Notes under the pieces: model-generated | Databases searched by the model: none | What the model saw: only the letters and a program-made list of their open reading frames with translations | Told to the model about the DNA's origin: nothing | Assembly: GCA_900753295.1 (NCBI GenBank) | Contig: CAADYQ010000032.1 | Coordinates: forward strand, 1 to 35,213 | Length of the DNA: 35,213 bases | Source: Clostridia bacterium | GTDB taxonomy: Bacteria > Bacillota > Clostridia > Oscillospirales > CAG-272 | Direction of reading: 5' to 3' | Position numbers and translations under genes: made by a program | Shown: positions 25,183-31,584 of the stretch, one piece after another | Layout: each line of letters starts with the position of its first letter | Position numbering within the stretch: position 1 is the first letter of the stretch

Positions 25183-25509
25183 ATGTATATAAGTGAAAGC
25201 AGGGAACGCTGTGTCGAATTGGCAAATTATATGCTTGAAAACAAAGCCACCGTGAGACAGGCGGCGCATTATTTCGGGATAAGCAAAAGCACGGTACATA
25301 AGGACGTTACGGTGACGCTTGAAAAAGTAGACAGGACGCTTCACGAAAAGGTATGTCTGCTGCTTGATGTGAATAAGCGGGAGCGGCATATCCGCGGCGG
25401 GGAAGCAACACGAAAAAAATATGCGGATATAAAGATACGTTCGGCGCACCTCGGGGAGGCTATTTCAGGTAGGACCTCGGACGACAGAAATTGTCTATCG
25501 AAAACATGA
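25183..25509 (+). CDS. spoIIID: Sporulation transcriptional regulator SpoIIID
   Basis: A small helix-turn-helix regulator. TVRQAAHYFGISKSTVHKDVT (residues about 19-39) is the DNA-reading motif, and HIRGGEATRKKY is the conserved C-terminal basic signature shared with Bacillus SpoIIID. SpoIIID acts in the mother cell after sigma-E and adjusts the sigma-E and sigma-K regulons. ATG 25183 has GGGAGA ten bases upstream and gives 108 residues; an in-frame ATG at 25165 lacks an RBS. The last ~20 residues go beyond the usual ~90-residue length and are encoded where the gene overlaps, tail to tail, the convergent PHP-like gene by 50 bases. Confidence 0.93.
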   Translation: MYISESRERCVELANYMLENKATVRQAAHYFGISKSTVHKDVTVTLEKVDRTLHEKVCLLLDVNKRERHIRGGEATRKKYADIKIRSAHLGEAISGRTSDDRNCLSKT

Positions 25510-26194
25510 GATATTCAAAGTCGTCGGGCGACAGATATTTGCGCATGAGCTTGAAGTGAGGTTCCATTTCAATGTCGTAACGGTCGCGGCAACGCGCTCC
25601 GGTGCCAAACACAACGTGCTTTCCCGCCGAAAGTAATGACAGAACATATTTGACCGTGTTTCTGTCGTCAAGCGAGCGGATGCTGAAGTGAAATGCCACG
25701 TCGGGTATCTTGAGGAGCTTTTTGAGCTCACATTCGGGATATGCAATGAGATATCTGTTGAAATTGGAAAGCAATGGTTTGAGTTTTCTGTGGTACACAA
25801 GGTGATTCATATCCTTCCACAGCTCATCGGTATAGACGGGAAACGGTAGCGAAACTATGAGATAATCTGATTTGTCAATGCGCAGTCTGCCTATATCGGG
25901 GTCCTCGAAGCATCCGGGGAACATACCGATCTCGGCAGAAAGTGAATAGCGTATCCCATGCGGCAGATAAGGCTTGAGCTCCTTGAAGATCCTGTTGCGC
26001 GTACGTATGAAAACACCAAGTGAGCCGTCGCCGGGAGAGCAGCGCGGATAAAACAGCGGCGCAAATATCATGCGGCAGATATTTTTCCCATGAAGCTCCG
26101 AAAGAAGTGCGGCGGCTTCGGAAATATCGGAAGGACCTTCTGTCGGCATGGGCAGCGCCTTGCAAAGAAAATCCGTGTAAACTCCGCGATGCAT
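25460..26194 (-). CDS. CpsB/YwqE-like PHP-fold protein with lost metal ligands (probable pseudoenzyme)
   Basis: From ATG 26194 (AAAGGAG six bases upstream) it encodes 244 residues, the size of CpsB/YwqE tyrosine phosphatases. The layout fits that family: an N-terminal strand-helix (SDISEAAALLSELHGKNICRMIFAPLFYP), RTRNRIFKELKPYLPHGIRYSLSAEIGMFPG, SDYLIVSLPFPVYTDELW, LKPLLSNFNRY and a C-terminal AGKHVVFGTG. CpsB family members carry a trinuclear metal site. Here the HxH site reads YTD (6-8), the DDG site TEG, the next His site APLF, the AH-ERY site SNFNRY (143-148), and the SDxH site GTGARC. Only Glu88 and Arg147 remain. It is therefore probably not a metal-dependent phosphatase. The frame is open back to 26446, but that part overlaps RNA-like structure and has no RBS. 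Confidence 0.72.
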   Translation of the reverse strand: MHRGVYTDFLCKALPMPTEGPSDISEAAALLSELHGKNICRMIFAPLFYPRCSPGDGSLGVFIRTRNRIFKELKPYLPHGIRYSLSAEIGMFPGCFEDPDIGRLRIDKSDYLIVSLPFPVYTDELWKDMNHLVYHRKLKPLLSNFNRYLIAYPECELKKLLKIPDVAFHFSIRSLDDRNTVKYVLSLLSAGKHVVFGTGARCRDRYDIEMEPHFKLMRKYLSPDDFEYLMFSIDNFCRPRSYLK

Positions 26195-26235
26195 GGTGGC
26201 TCCTTTTTCAAAAACGTTTAATGTCTGTTGCAGAA

Positions 26236-26277
26236 GTCGGTGATTTCGCAGCTGTTGCTTGAAAATCCGCCGCCGAC
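26236..26277 (-). repeat. Hairpin in the PHP-like gene leader
   Basis: GTCGG (26236-26240) pairs with CCGAC (26273-26277), and GATTTC (26242-26247) pairs with GAAAATC (26261-26267, with one extra base). The stem encloses a loop near GCAGCTGTTGCTT. It lies about 40 bases before the gene start. Confidence 0.4.
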
Positions 26278-26311
26278 CCGCGCACTGTATGTACGGCGAA
26301 GCAAATGATAA

Positions 26312-26396
26312 GCGGACGAATCCACCGGACTGCCGCGCCGAAACGAAATAAGTCCGCCGGGACTGTCTCCGGAGAGACGGTCCCGCGCGGTCCGGT
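26312..26396 (-). ncRNA. Candidate structured RNA element with nested stems and possible pseudoknot
   Basis: Given in plus-strand bases: ACCGGA (26324-26329) pairs with TCCGGT (26391-26396). After a three-base bulge CCGCGC (26333-26338) pairs with GCGCGG (26385-26390). Inside, an 11-pair hairpin (26359-26369 with 26374-26384, one G-T pair, loop CGGA) stacks directly on that stem. The remaining internal strand carries GTCCGC (26352-26357), which is complementary to GCGGAC (26312-26317) outside the stem and would form a pseudoknot. The orientation is taken from the downstream gene; the pairing works on both strands. Confidence 0.45.
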
Positions 26397-26446
26397 ATCA
26401 TAGCAGGTGATCCGGCCATTCTGCAGGGGATAAAATCAAAATACAT

Positions 26447-26480
26447 TCAACTTCGCAAAATTGAAGTTTTGCGAAGTTGA
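26447..26480. repeat. Perfect 14+14 inverted repeat
   Basis: TCAACTTCGCAAAA (26447-26460) and its exact reverse complement (26467-26480) flank a six-base TTGAAG spacer. On the minus strand it is followed by a T-rich stretch, so it may be a terminator for the gene at 26770-27450. Alternatively it is an operator over a weak promoter. Confidence 0.7.
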
Positions 26481-26555
26481 GGGGAGGGGCGATCGCAAAA
26501 AACAACGGAAAAACCGAAAAAAATGCCTTTGCGATGATTGCTACGATGTTTGTGT

Positions 26556-26594
26556 TTGTTACGACATATTGTTGCGACATATTGTTGCGATATG
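26556..26594. repeat. Three tandem 13-base repeats
   Basis: Consecutive units TTGTTACGACATA, TTGTTGCGACATA and TTGTTGCGATATG, differing at one to three positions. Two weaker copies of the minus-strand core ATCGYARCA follow towards 26525. Iteron-like spacing of just over one helical turn suggests possible protein binding sites; function unknown. Confidence 0.7.
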
Positions 26595-26769
26595 ACGTAT
26601 ACGCAGCGCACGACTGCGGCCGGTCCCGGCGACGCCTGTCCGTTCATTTGATAGTACGCGCTTGTGTGTGCTGTTGTGGACAGTTGGCGTAGCTGCATCG
26701 TTTTCTGCGATACATACCGGCAAATTTATTCCGTGCGTGCGACCGTGCGATGTGTGCACACAGTCTTAG

Positions 26770-27450
26770 TTATTGGTTCTGTTCAAGGCTGCTGAAATAC
26801 GATTCGTCTGTTATCGAAAAATCTCCGTCGGATGTCTCCTTGATCGTTAGATATTTTCTTCTTATCGCATCGCTGCCCATATCGTTGCGCAAAGTCCCGT
26901 TGTTGTTTTTGATCATGTACTCGATGCCGATGTTATAATATCTTTCGGCGTCGCTGTCGGAATCGTCGTACCAGTTATCAACGGATATCAGCGTTATCGA
27001 GTAAAGCTTTTGCATGGTGAAATTTTCTTTGGGTTGACGTCCGCCCGTGTAGTATTCCGGAGCGTGGCAGGCGTTGAATCCCGCGACGTCACCGTTTATC
27101 ATGGCGTCTATGTAATCCATCAGAAAAAGCACCGGCTCGCGATATATTTCCGAAACGTCATCCATATGTTCCCTGTCAATTGTTACCGTCATATATGTGT
27201 TCACGCCCGTGTAATATATGCTGCGGTCGTAGCTCATATATTCCTTGTCAAGGAAGATATTCTCATCATAATTGGCGTAATCAAATCTGTAATTGTTGGA
27301 CTGCGTTGTTTCATTTCCTCTGCGGGAGCTGCTTATGAACCGTGACACGCCGAAAAAAATCAAAATGAATGCGCAGATGCCGCCTGCCACGATCAGCAGG
27401 ATTTTTTTTGCTCTGCGGCGATCTTTTTTTTCTTTGATTTGCTGTTTCAT
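26770..27450 (-). CDS. Unrecognised single-pass membrane protein with extracytoplasmic domain
   Basis: 226 residues: a very basic cytoplasmic start (MKQQIKEKKDRRRAKK), one membrane helix (ILLIVAGGICAFILIFFGV), then an extracytoplasmic region rich in Asn, Asp and Tyr. Within it, VLFLMDYIDAMINGDVAGFNACHAPEYYTGG resembles an NTF2-like/DUF4878-type start, where a helix is followed by the bed of a cone-shaped barrel, but I cannot name a family. The RBS is GGAG at nine bases, and a good sigma-A promoter lies at 27481-27509. It is probably monocistronic, ending before the gene-free region at 26195-26769. Its function is unknown. Confidence 0.75.
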   Translation of the reverse strand: MKQQIKEKKDRRRAKKILLIVAGGICAFILIFFGVSRFISSSRRGNETTQSNNYRFDYANYDENIFLDKEYMSYDRSIYYTGVNTYMTVTIDREHMDDVSEIYREPVLFLMDYIDAMINGDVAGFNACHAPEYYTGGRQPKENFTMQKLYSITLISVDNWYDDSDSDAERYYNIGIEYMIKNNNGTLRNDMGSDAIRRKYLTIKETSDGDFSITDESYFSSLEQNQ

Positions 27451-27480
27451 GCGTTTGACTCCGATCCTGTGTTTTTTTAT

Positions 27481-27509
27481 ATTTTATCATACAGTGATCG
27501 CAATTTCAA
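27481..27509 (-). promoter_or_regulatory. Sigma-A promoter of the membrane-protein gene at 26770-27450
   Basis: On the minus strand, TTGAAA (27504-27509) and TAAAAT (27481-27486) are 17 bases apart, with a TG one base upstream of the -10. It is about 35 bases before the start codon and divergent from the apgM promoter. Confidence 0.75.
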
Positions 27510-27557
27510 GTAACAGGCTGCAAATAATGCTACACGGCAATTAATTTTTATTTTTTC

Positions 27558-27586
27558 TTGCGTCTGCGCACTTTTTGTGATATAAT
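27558..27586 (+). promoter_or_regulatory. Sigma-A promoter of apgM
   Basis: TTGCGT (27558-27563) and TATAAT (27581-27586) are spaced by 17 bases with an extended TGn. The apgM start is 43 bases downstream, with GGAAAGG in between. Confidence 0.78.
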
Positions 27587-27629
27587 AAATTGAAAAAATA
27601 TTTTATTATCCCGGAAAGGCAAATATCCA

Positions 27630-28856
27630 ATGAAATACCTTGTACTTATACCCGACGGAATGGCAGACGAGCCGGTCCCGTCGCTTGGAAATATGACGCC
27701 GATGCAGGCGGCGCACAAGCCTATGATGGACAGGCTGGCAAAAGAAGCGCGCGTGGGAACGGTTCTTAACGTACCTGCGGGAATGGTGCCGGAATCAGAC
27801 ACAGCAAACATGGCTATTCTTTCATTTGATCCCAAGGTGTACTCCAAGGGGCGCTCACCGCTCGAAGCCGTGAGCATGGGGATCGACATGAAGCCGGGAG
27901 ACGTTGCCGTAAGGTGCAACACCGTAACGCTTTCCGACGCCGTTGAGGGTCAGCCCTACGAAGAACGCGTGATGCTCGATCACAGCGCCGATGAGATATC
28001 GACCGAGGAAGCGGATGCGCTGATAAAGACGCTCAACGAAAAGCTTTCGGATGAGTCGCGTCACTTTTATACCGGCGTCAGCTATCGTCACTGCCTTATA
28101 TGGAACGGCGCGGATGACAGCTATGATTTCGCGCGTCCGCACAATATCATCGGCGAAAAAATCGGGAAATACCTTCCGGATGCAGCTCTTGCGGGCGGTT
28201 ACCGCAAGCTGATGGAGGAAGGGACGGCGCTGCTTGAACATCACCCTGTCAACGAAGCGCGCCGCGCACGCGGACTCAAGCCTGCCAATGCCATCTGGCT
28301 CTGGAGCGCCGGAAAAAAGCCGGCTCTTCCCTCTTTCCGTGAAAAATTCGGGCTTGACGCCACAGTTGTTTCGGCGGTCGATCTTATAAAAGGCATAGGA
28401 ATGTGCGCCGGAATGAATGTCGTCAATGTTGAGGGCGCTACCGGCAACATACACACGAACTTTACCGGTAAAGCCAACGCCGCCATAGATGCGTTCAAAA
28501 ACGGCTCCGATCTTGTTTATGTTCATGTTGAGGCTCCGGACGAATGCGGCCACCGTGCGGAGATCGAAAATAAGGTGCGGGCTGTCGAGCTTATCGATGA
28601 AAAGATTCTCGCGCCTGTTTACAGTTATCTTGAAGGTTCGGGGGATGATTTCGGTATAATGGTGCTCCCGGACCACCCGACTCCCGTGCGTCTGCGCACG
28701 CATACATCCGACCCGGTGCCCTATTTTATGTACAGCAACCGTGTCAAAATGAGCGGCGTCGATACATTCACCGAGGAAAGCGCGCGTTCGATGAACGCTT
28801 ATATGCCTGACGGCTCAAAGCTGATGCAGGCGTTCATCGATTATTGCGGGAAGTAA
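27630..28856 (+). CDS. apgM: Cofactor-independent phosphoglycerate mutase, archaeal (ApgM) type
   Basis: The enzyme interconverts 3- and 2-phosphoglycerate in glycolysis without 2,3-bisphosphoglycerate. The 408-residue protein has the alkaline-phosphatase-fold motifs of the ApgM family: IPDGMADEP with metal ligand Asp9, and PESDTANMAIL with the probable nucleophile Ser56. It also has LEAVSMGID, VHVEAPDECGHR and VLPDHPTPVRLRTHTSDPVP near the end. It is shorter than the ~510-residue GpmI type and clearly of the archaeal type, which is common in Clostridia. It has its own promoter. The lepB gene follows after 18 bases and may be cotranscribed. Confidence 0.94.
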   Translation: MKYLVLIPDGMADEPVPSLGNMTPMQAAHKPMMDRLAKEARVGTVLNVPAGMVPESDTANMAILSFDPKVYSKGRSPLEAVSMGIDMKPGDVAVRCNTVTLSDAVEGQPYEERVMLDHSADEISTEEADALIKTLNEKLSDESRHFYTGVSYRHCLIWNGADDSYDFARPHNIIGEKIGKYLPDAALAGGYRKLMEEGTALLEHHPVNEARRARGLKPANAIWLWSAGKKPALPSFREKFGLDATVVSAVDLIKGIGMCAGMNVVNVEGATGNIHTNFTGKANAAIDAFKNGSDLVYVHVEAPDECGHRAEIENKVRAVELIDEKILAPVYSYLEGSGDDFGIMVLPDHPTPVRLRTHTSDPVPYFMYSNRVKMSGVDTFTEESARSMNAYMPDGSKLMQAFIDYCGK

Positions 28857-28874
28857 TATCGAAAGGAGAACAAA

Positions 28875-29558
28875 ATGGCAGACTTTGATCCAAACGGAAA
28901 GGACTACACCGGTCACGATGTGAGTGGAGTGAACTTCGCTCATAACGATCGCAAAAACAATGACAAGCAGTCGATGGTGGCGGAAATATTCGATTATTAC
29001 GAACTGTGCATTTATTCTCTTTGCGCGGTCATAGTGCTGTTCAGCTTTTTCATCCGCCTGTGCCGCGTTGACGGTCAGTCGATGGAGGATACTCTTCACC
29101 ACGGCGAGATGCTTGTGGTGTCGGATGTGTTTTATACGCCGGAGCGCGGAGATATAATCGTTTTTCATCAGACAGGAAGCCAGAGCCAGGGCGTGTATTT
29201 GGGCTATTCGCTCAACGAGCCTGTGGTAAAACGCGTTATAGCGACAGGCGGCGAGTGGATAGATATCGACTATGTTGACGGCAAGCTGGAGGTGACGATA
29301 TACGACAGCAATATGGAAAACCCGCGCGTGCTTGATGAAACATATGCAAAATACAGCGGTGTAGCGCTCGCCAATCCCGCGGGATCTTACTCGTATCCGC
29401 TCAGGATACCGGAGGGATATGTGTTCGTTATGGGCGATAACCGCTGGCATTCCTCCGACAGCCGGTCTTCCATAATCGGACTTGTTGACACACGGCGCAT
29501 ACTCGGTCATGCACTTATGCGTCTCACTCCGTTCGATAAAATGGGAGCTGTGGATTGA
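28875..29558 (+). CDS. lepB: Signal peptidase I
   Basis: Membrane serine protease that removes signal peptides from exported proteins. 227 residues with AAAGGAGA upstream of ATG 28875. A hydrophilic N-terminus of about 40 residues is followed by one membrane helix (about 45-62). The catalytic motifs are VDGQSMEDTL with Ser69 and VVKRVIATGG with Lys119, then VFVMGDNRWHSSDSR (184-197). A Ser/Lys dyad with a single N-terminal helix is the Gram-positive SipS type. It likely processes the two deacetylases and other exported proteins in this window. The stop overlaps rbgA by one base. Confidence 0.96.
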   Translation: MADFDPNGKDYTGHDVSGVNFAHNDRKNNDKQSMVAEIFDYYELCIYSLCAVIVLFSFFIRLCRVDGQSMEDTLHHGEMLVVSDVFYTPERGDIIVFHQTGSQSQGVYLGYSLNEPVVKRVIATGGEWIDIDYVDGKLEVTIYDSNMENPRVLDETYAKYSGVALANPAGSYSYPLRIPEGYVFVMGDNRWHSSDSRSSIIGLVDTRRILGHALMRLTPFDKMGAVD

Positions 29559-30433
29559 TGGGTATTCAGTCAAAACAAATACAGTGGTTCCCTGGGCATA
29601 TGGCGAAAACGCGCCGAATGATCAGTGAAAATCTTTCGGCGGTCGATGCGGTGATCGAGATACTGGACGCACGCATTCCTGCCTCCTCGCGCAACCCGGA
29701 GATAGACCGCATATGCGGCGAAAAGCCGAGGCTTGTTCTTTTGAACAAATCCGGGCTTGCCGATGAGTCTGTGACTGCACGCTGGGTCGAGCGATACACT
29801 CAAAACGGTATCGTGTGCCTTTCCTGCGACTGCCAGAGCGGCAGCGGGATACAGCGCATTGCGCCCGCTTTGCGCAGTCTGTGCGCCGGGAAGCTTGAAA
29901 GATACCGTGACAAGGGCATGGAAGGCAGAAAGCTGAAAACGATGGTGCTCGGCATCCCGAATGTAGGCAAATCATCCCTGATAAACAGACTTACCGGTGC
30001 CAAAAAAGCCAAGGTGGAAAACCGTCCGGGCGTTACGCTTGACAAGCAGTGGGTCGCAACGGGGATCGGTATCGACCTGCTTGATATGCCGGGAGTCCTT
30101 TGGCCGAAATTCGATGATAAGCGCGTGGCTGAAAATCTTGCCATCACCGGAGCGATAAAGGATGCGATACTCGACCCCGAGGAGCTTGCCTCCGTCCTTT
30201 GCGACAGACTTTATGCGCTCTGCCCCGCTCTGCTTTGCGAGCGTTATCGTCTCGGAGCGCCGGAGGCGCTTTCCGGTCTTAAGGGCTATGAGATACTTGA
30301 GGCTGTCGGCAGACGCCGCGGATATCTTATATCTGGCGGAGAGGTCAATCTTGAGCGAGCGGCAAAAATGATGCTCGATGAATTCAGAAGTGCCAAAATA
30401 GGGCGCATATCGCTTGAAGTGCCTAAAAAATAA
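29558..30433 (+). CDS. rbgA: Ribosome biogenesis GTPase RbgA (YlqF)
   Basis: RbgA helps late assembly of the 50S subunit. The 291-residue protein is a circularly permuted GTPase. The G4 motif NKSGLAD (63-69) comes before G1 GIPNVGKSSL (132-141), then G2 around Thr160 (PGVTLDKQ) and G3 DMPGVLWPK (176-184). The N-terminus IQWFPGHMAKT is the YlqF hallmark, and a C-terminal helical (ANTAR-like) domain follows. ATG 29558 is preferred over TTG 29555. It sits between lepB and rnhB, as in many Firmicutes. Confidence 0.96.
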   Translation: MGIQSKQIQWFPGHMAKTRRMISENLSAVDAVIEILDARIPASSRNPEIDRICGEKPRLVLLNKSGLADESVTARWVERYTQNGIVCLSCDCQSGSGIQRIAPALRSLCAGKLERYRDKGMEGRKLKTMVLGIPNVGKSSLINRLTGAKKAKVENRPGVTLDKQWVATGIGIDLLDMPGVLWPKFDDKRVAENLAITGAIKDAILDPEELASVLCDRLYALCPALLCERYRLGAPEALSGLKGYEILEAVGRRRGYLISGGEVNLERAAKMMLDEFRSAKIGRISLEVPKK

Positions 30434-30454
30434 AGCTGTACGGAGGCGCGTATA

Positions 30455-31078
30455 ATGCCGAAAAAAGAAATAAAAGAGCTTGACTTCAATATCGAAAGAG
30501 ACCTTGAGGCGCGCGGATACGGTCGCATATGCGGCATTGATGAAGCCGGCAGAGGCCCGCTTTGCGGTCCCGTGGTAGCCGCGGCGTGCGTGCTGCCTAT
30601 GGATGCTCATATCGAAGGCTTGAACGATTCAAAAAAGCTCACGCCGCAAAAGCGGGATCTTTTGTTCGATATAATAAAAGCAACGGCTTACGACTATGCG
30701 ATAGCCGAGGCATCGGTTGAAGAGATAGATGAGCTGAACATCCTCGGCGCAACGCTCCTTGCGATGAGAAGGGCTGTATCTTTGCTTGCAATAAAGCCGG
30801 ATTACCTCCTTGTTGACGGAAATGTATTCCGCGGATTTGATATTCCCGGTAAATCTGTGGTCAAGGGCGACAGCAAGTCGCCGTCGATCGCCGCGGCGTC
30901 GATACTTGCCAAGGTTGCGCGTGACCGTATATGTGAGAGACTTGATGCCGAATATCCCGAATACGGGATCGCAAAGCACAAGGGCTACTGTACTCCTGCT
31001 CACCGGGAAGCCCTCGAGCGGCTTGGTCCCGCGCCGATATACCGCAAGCAGTTCATACGTTTTCTCGATAAGAAATGA
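30455..31078 (+). CDS. rnhB: Ribonuclease HII
   Basis: RNase HII removes ribonucleotides embedded in DNA and RNA-DNA hybrids. 207 residues with CGIDEAGRGPLCGPV (Asp29 and Glu30), LLVDGN (Asp121), and KGDSKSPSIAAASILAKVARD (Asp139). All four acidic active-site residues are present. The RBS is GGAGG ahead of ATG 30455. The gene directly follows rbgA and overlaps yraN by four bases. Confidence 0.96.
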   Translation: MPKKEIKELDFNIERDLEARGYGRICGIDEAGRGPLCGPVVAAACVLPMDAHIEGLNDSKKLTPQKRDLLFDIIKATAYDYAIAEASVEEIDELNILGATLLAMRRAVSLLAIKPDYLLVDGNVFRGFDIPGKSVVKGDSKSPSIAAASILAKVARDRICERLDAEYPEYGIAKHKGYCTPAHREALERLGPAPIYRKQFIRFLDKK

Positions 31079-31554
31079 AGGATAAAAAACTCTCCGTGCG
31101 ACTTGACGGTGGCGGCAGCGCGGATAAGACTGTAAAGAACACCTCCAACGCGCGCGCTGCGCACGGAAGGATCGGCGAGGATGCCGCGGCGGAATTTCTT
31201 GAGCGGAACGGGTACACCGTAAAGGGGCGAAACGTGCGTTTGGGCAGGCATGAGCTTGATATAATCGCCGAGGATGATGAATATCTTGTTTTTGTTGAGG
31301 TCAAAACTCGCACGGAAGCGCCCGCGGGCTGTCTTTATACATACGGCAGACCTGCGGCGGCTGTAAATTACGAAAAAAAGCTCAACACCGTAGCGGCTGC
31401 AAACGAATATCTTCGTATGCTGCGCGCGGAGGAACGCGCCAACACCAAACGCGCAAGGATAGACGTGATAGAGGTCTACCTTGCACGCGGCAATTCGGAT
31501 GATCCCGAAATATCAAAGATAAATCATATACGCAATGCATTCGGCGCAAGATAA
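31075..31554 (+). CDS. yraN: YraN family protein (UPF0102, endonuclease-like fold)
   Basis: 159 residues. After a variable N-terminus, GRIGEDAAAEFLERNGYTVKGRNVRLG and HELDIIAEDDEYLVFVEVKTRT give the E...D...ExK arrangement of the restriction-endonuclease-like fold. The family has no settled role. It conservatively follows rnhB in many bacteria, here with an ATGA overlap. The final codons and stop lie in a seven-pair hairpin (31542-31561). Confidence 0.93.
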   Translation: MKDKKLSVRLDGGGSADKTVKNTSNARAAHGRIGEDAAAEFLERNGYTVKGRNVRLGRHELDIIAEDDEYLVFVEVKTRTEAPAGCLYTYGRPAAAVNYEKKLNTVAAANEYLRMLRAEERANTKRARIDVIEVYLARGNSDDPEISKINHIRNAFGAR

Positions 31555-31561
31555 TGCGCCG
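31542..31561 (+). repeat. Hairpin over the yraN stop codon
   Basis: CGGCGCA (31542-31548) pairs with TGCGCCG (31555-31561) around AGATAA. It lies between yraN and the dipeptidase gene and has no T run. It may protect or separate transcript ends. Confidence 0.4.
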
Positions 31562-31584
31562 CAAAGCATGGAAAGGTAACAATA

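Larger units (their letters stand above)
26195..26769 (-). promoter_or_regulatory. 575-base gene-free region, probable long leader of the PHP-like gene
   Basis: No credible protein-coding frame on either strand. In the minus-strand direction it holds three tandem 13-base repeats (26556-26594), a perfect 14+14 inverted repeat (26447-26480), a nested GC-rich structure with a possible pseudoknot (26312-26396) and a hairpin (26236-26277), then the RBS of the PHP-like gene. A weak promoter could start inside the inverted repeat (minus-strand TTGCGA, 17 bases, TTTTAT). I could not match it to a known riboswitch class. Confidence 0.5.

Noticed and set aside
26195..26446. Extending the PHP-like protein to an ATG at 26446 (84 more residues)
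   Set aside because: No RBS at 26446, a good AAAGGAG at 26194, the extension is Arg/Ser-rich without family similarity, and it coincides with strong RNA-like pairing.
26477..26692. A 71-codon plus-strand reading frame in the gene-free region
   Set aside because: Starts with TTG without an RBS at the right distance, odd composition, and it overlaps the tandem repeats.
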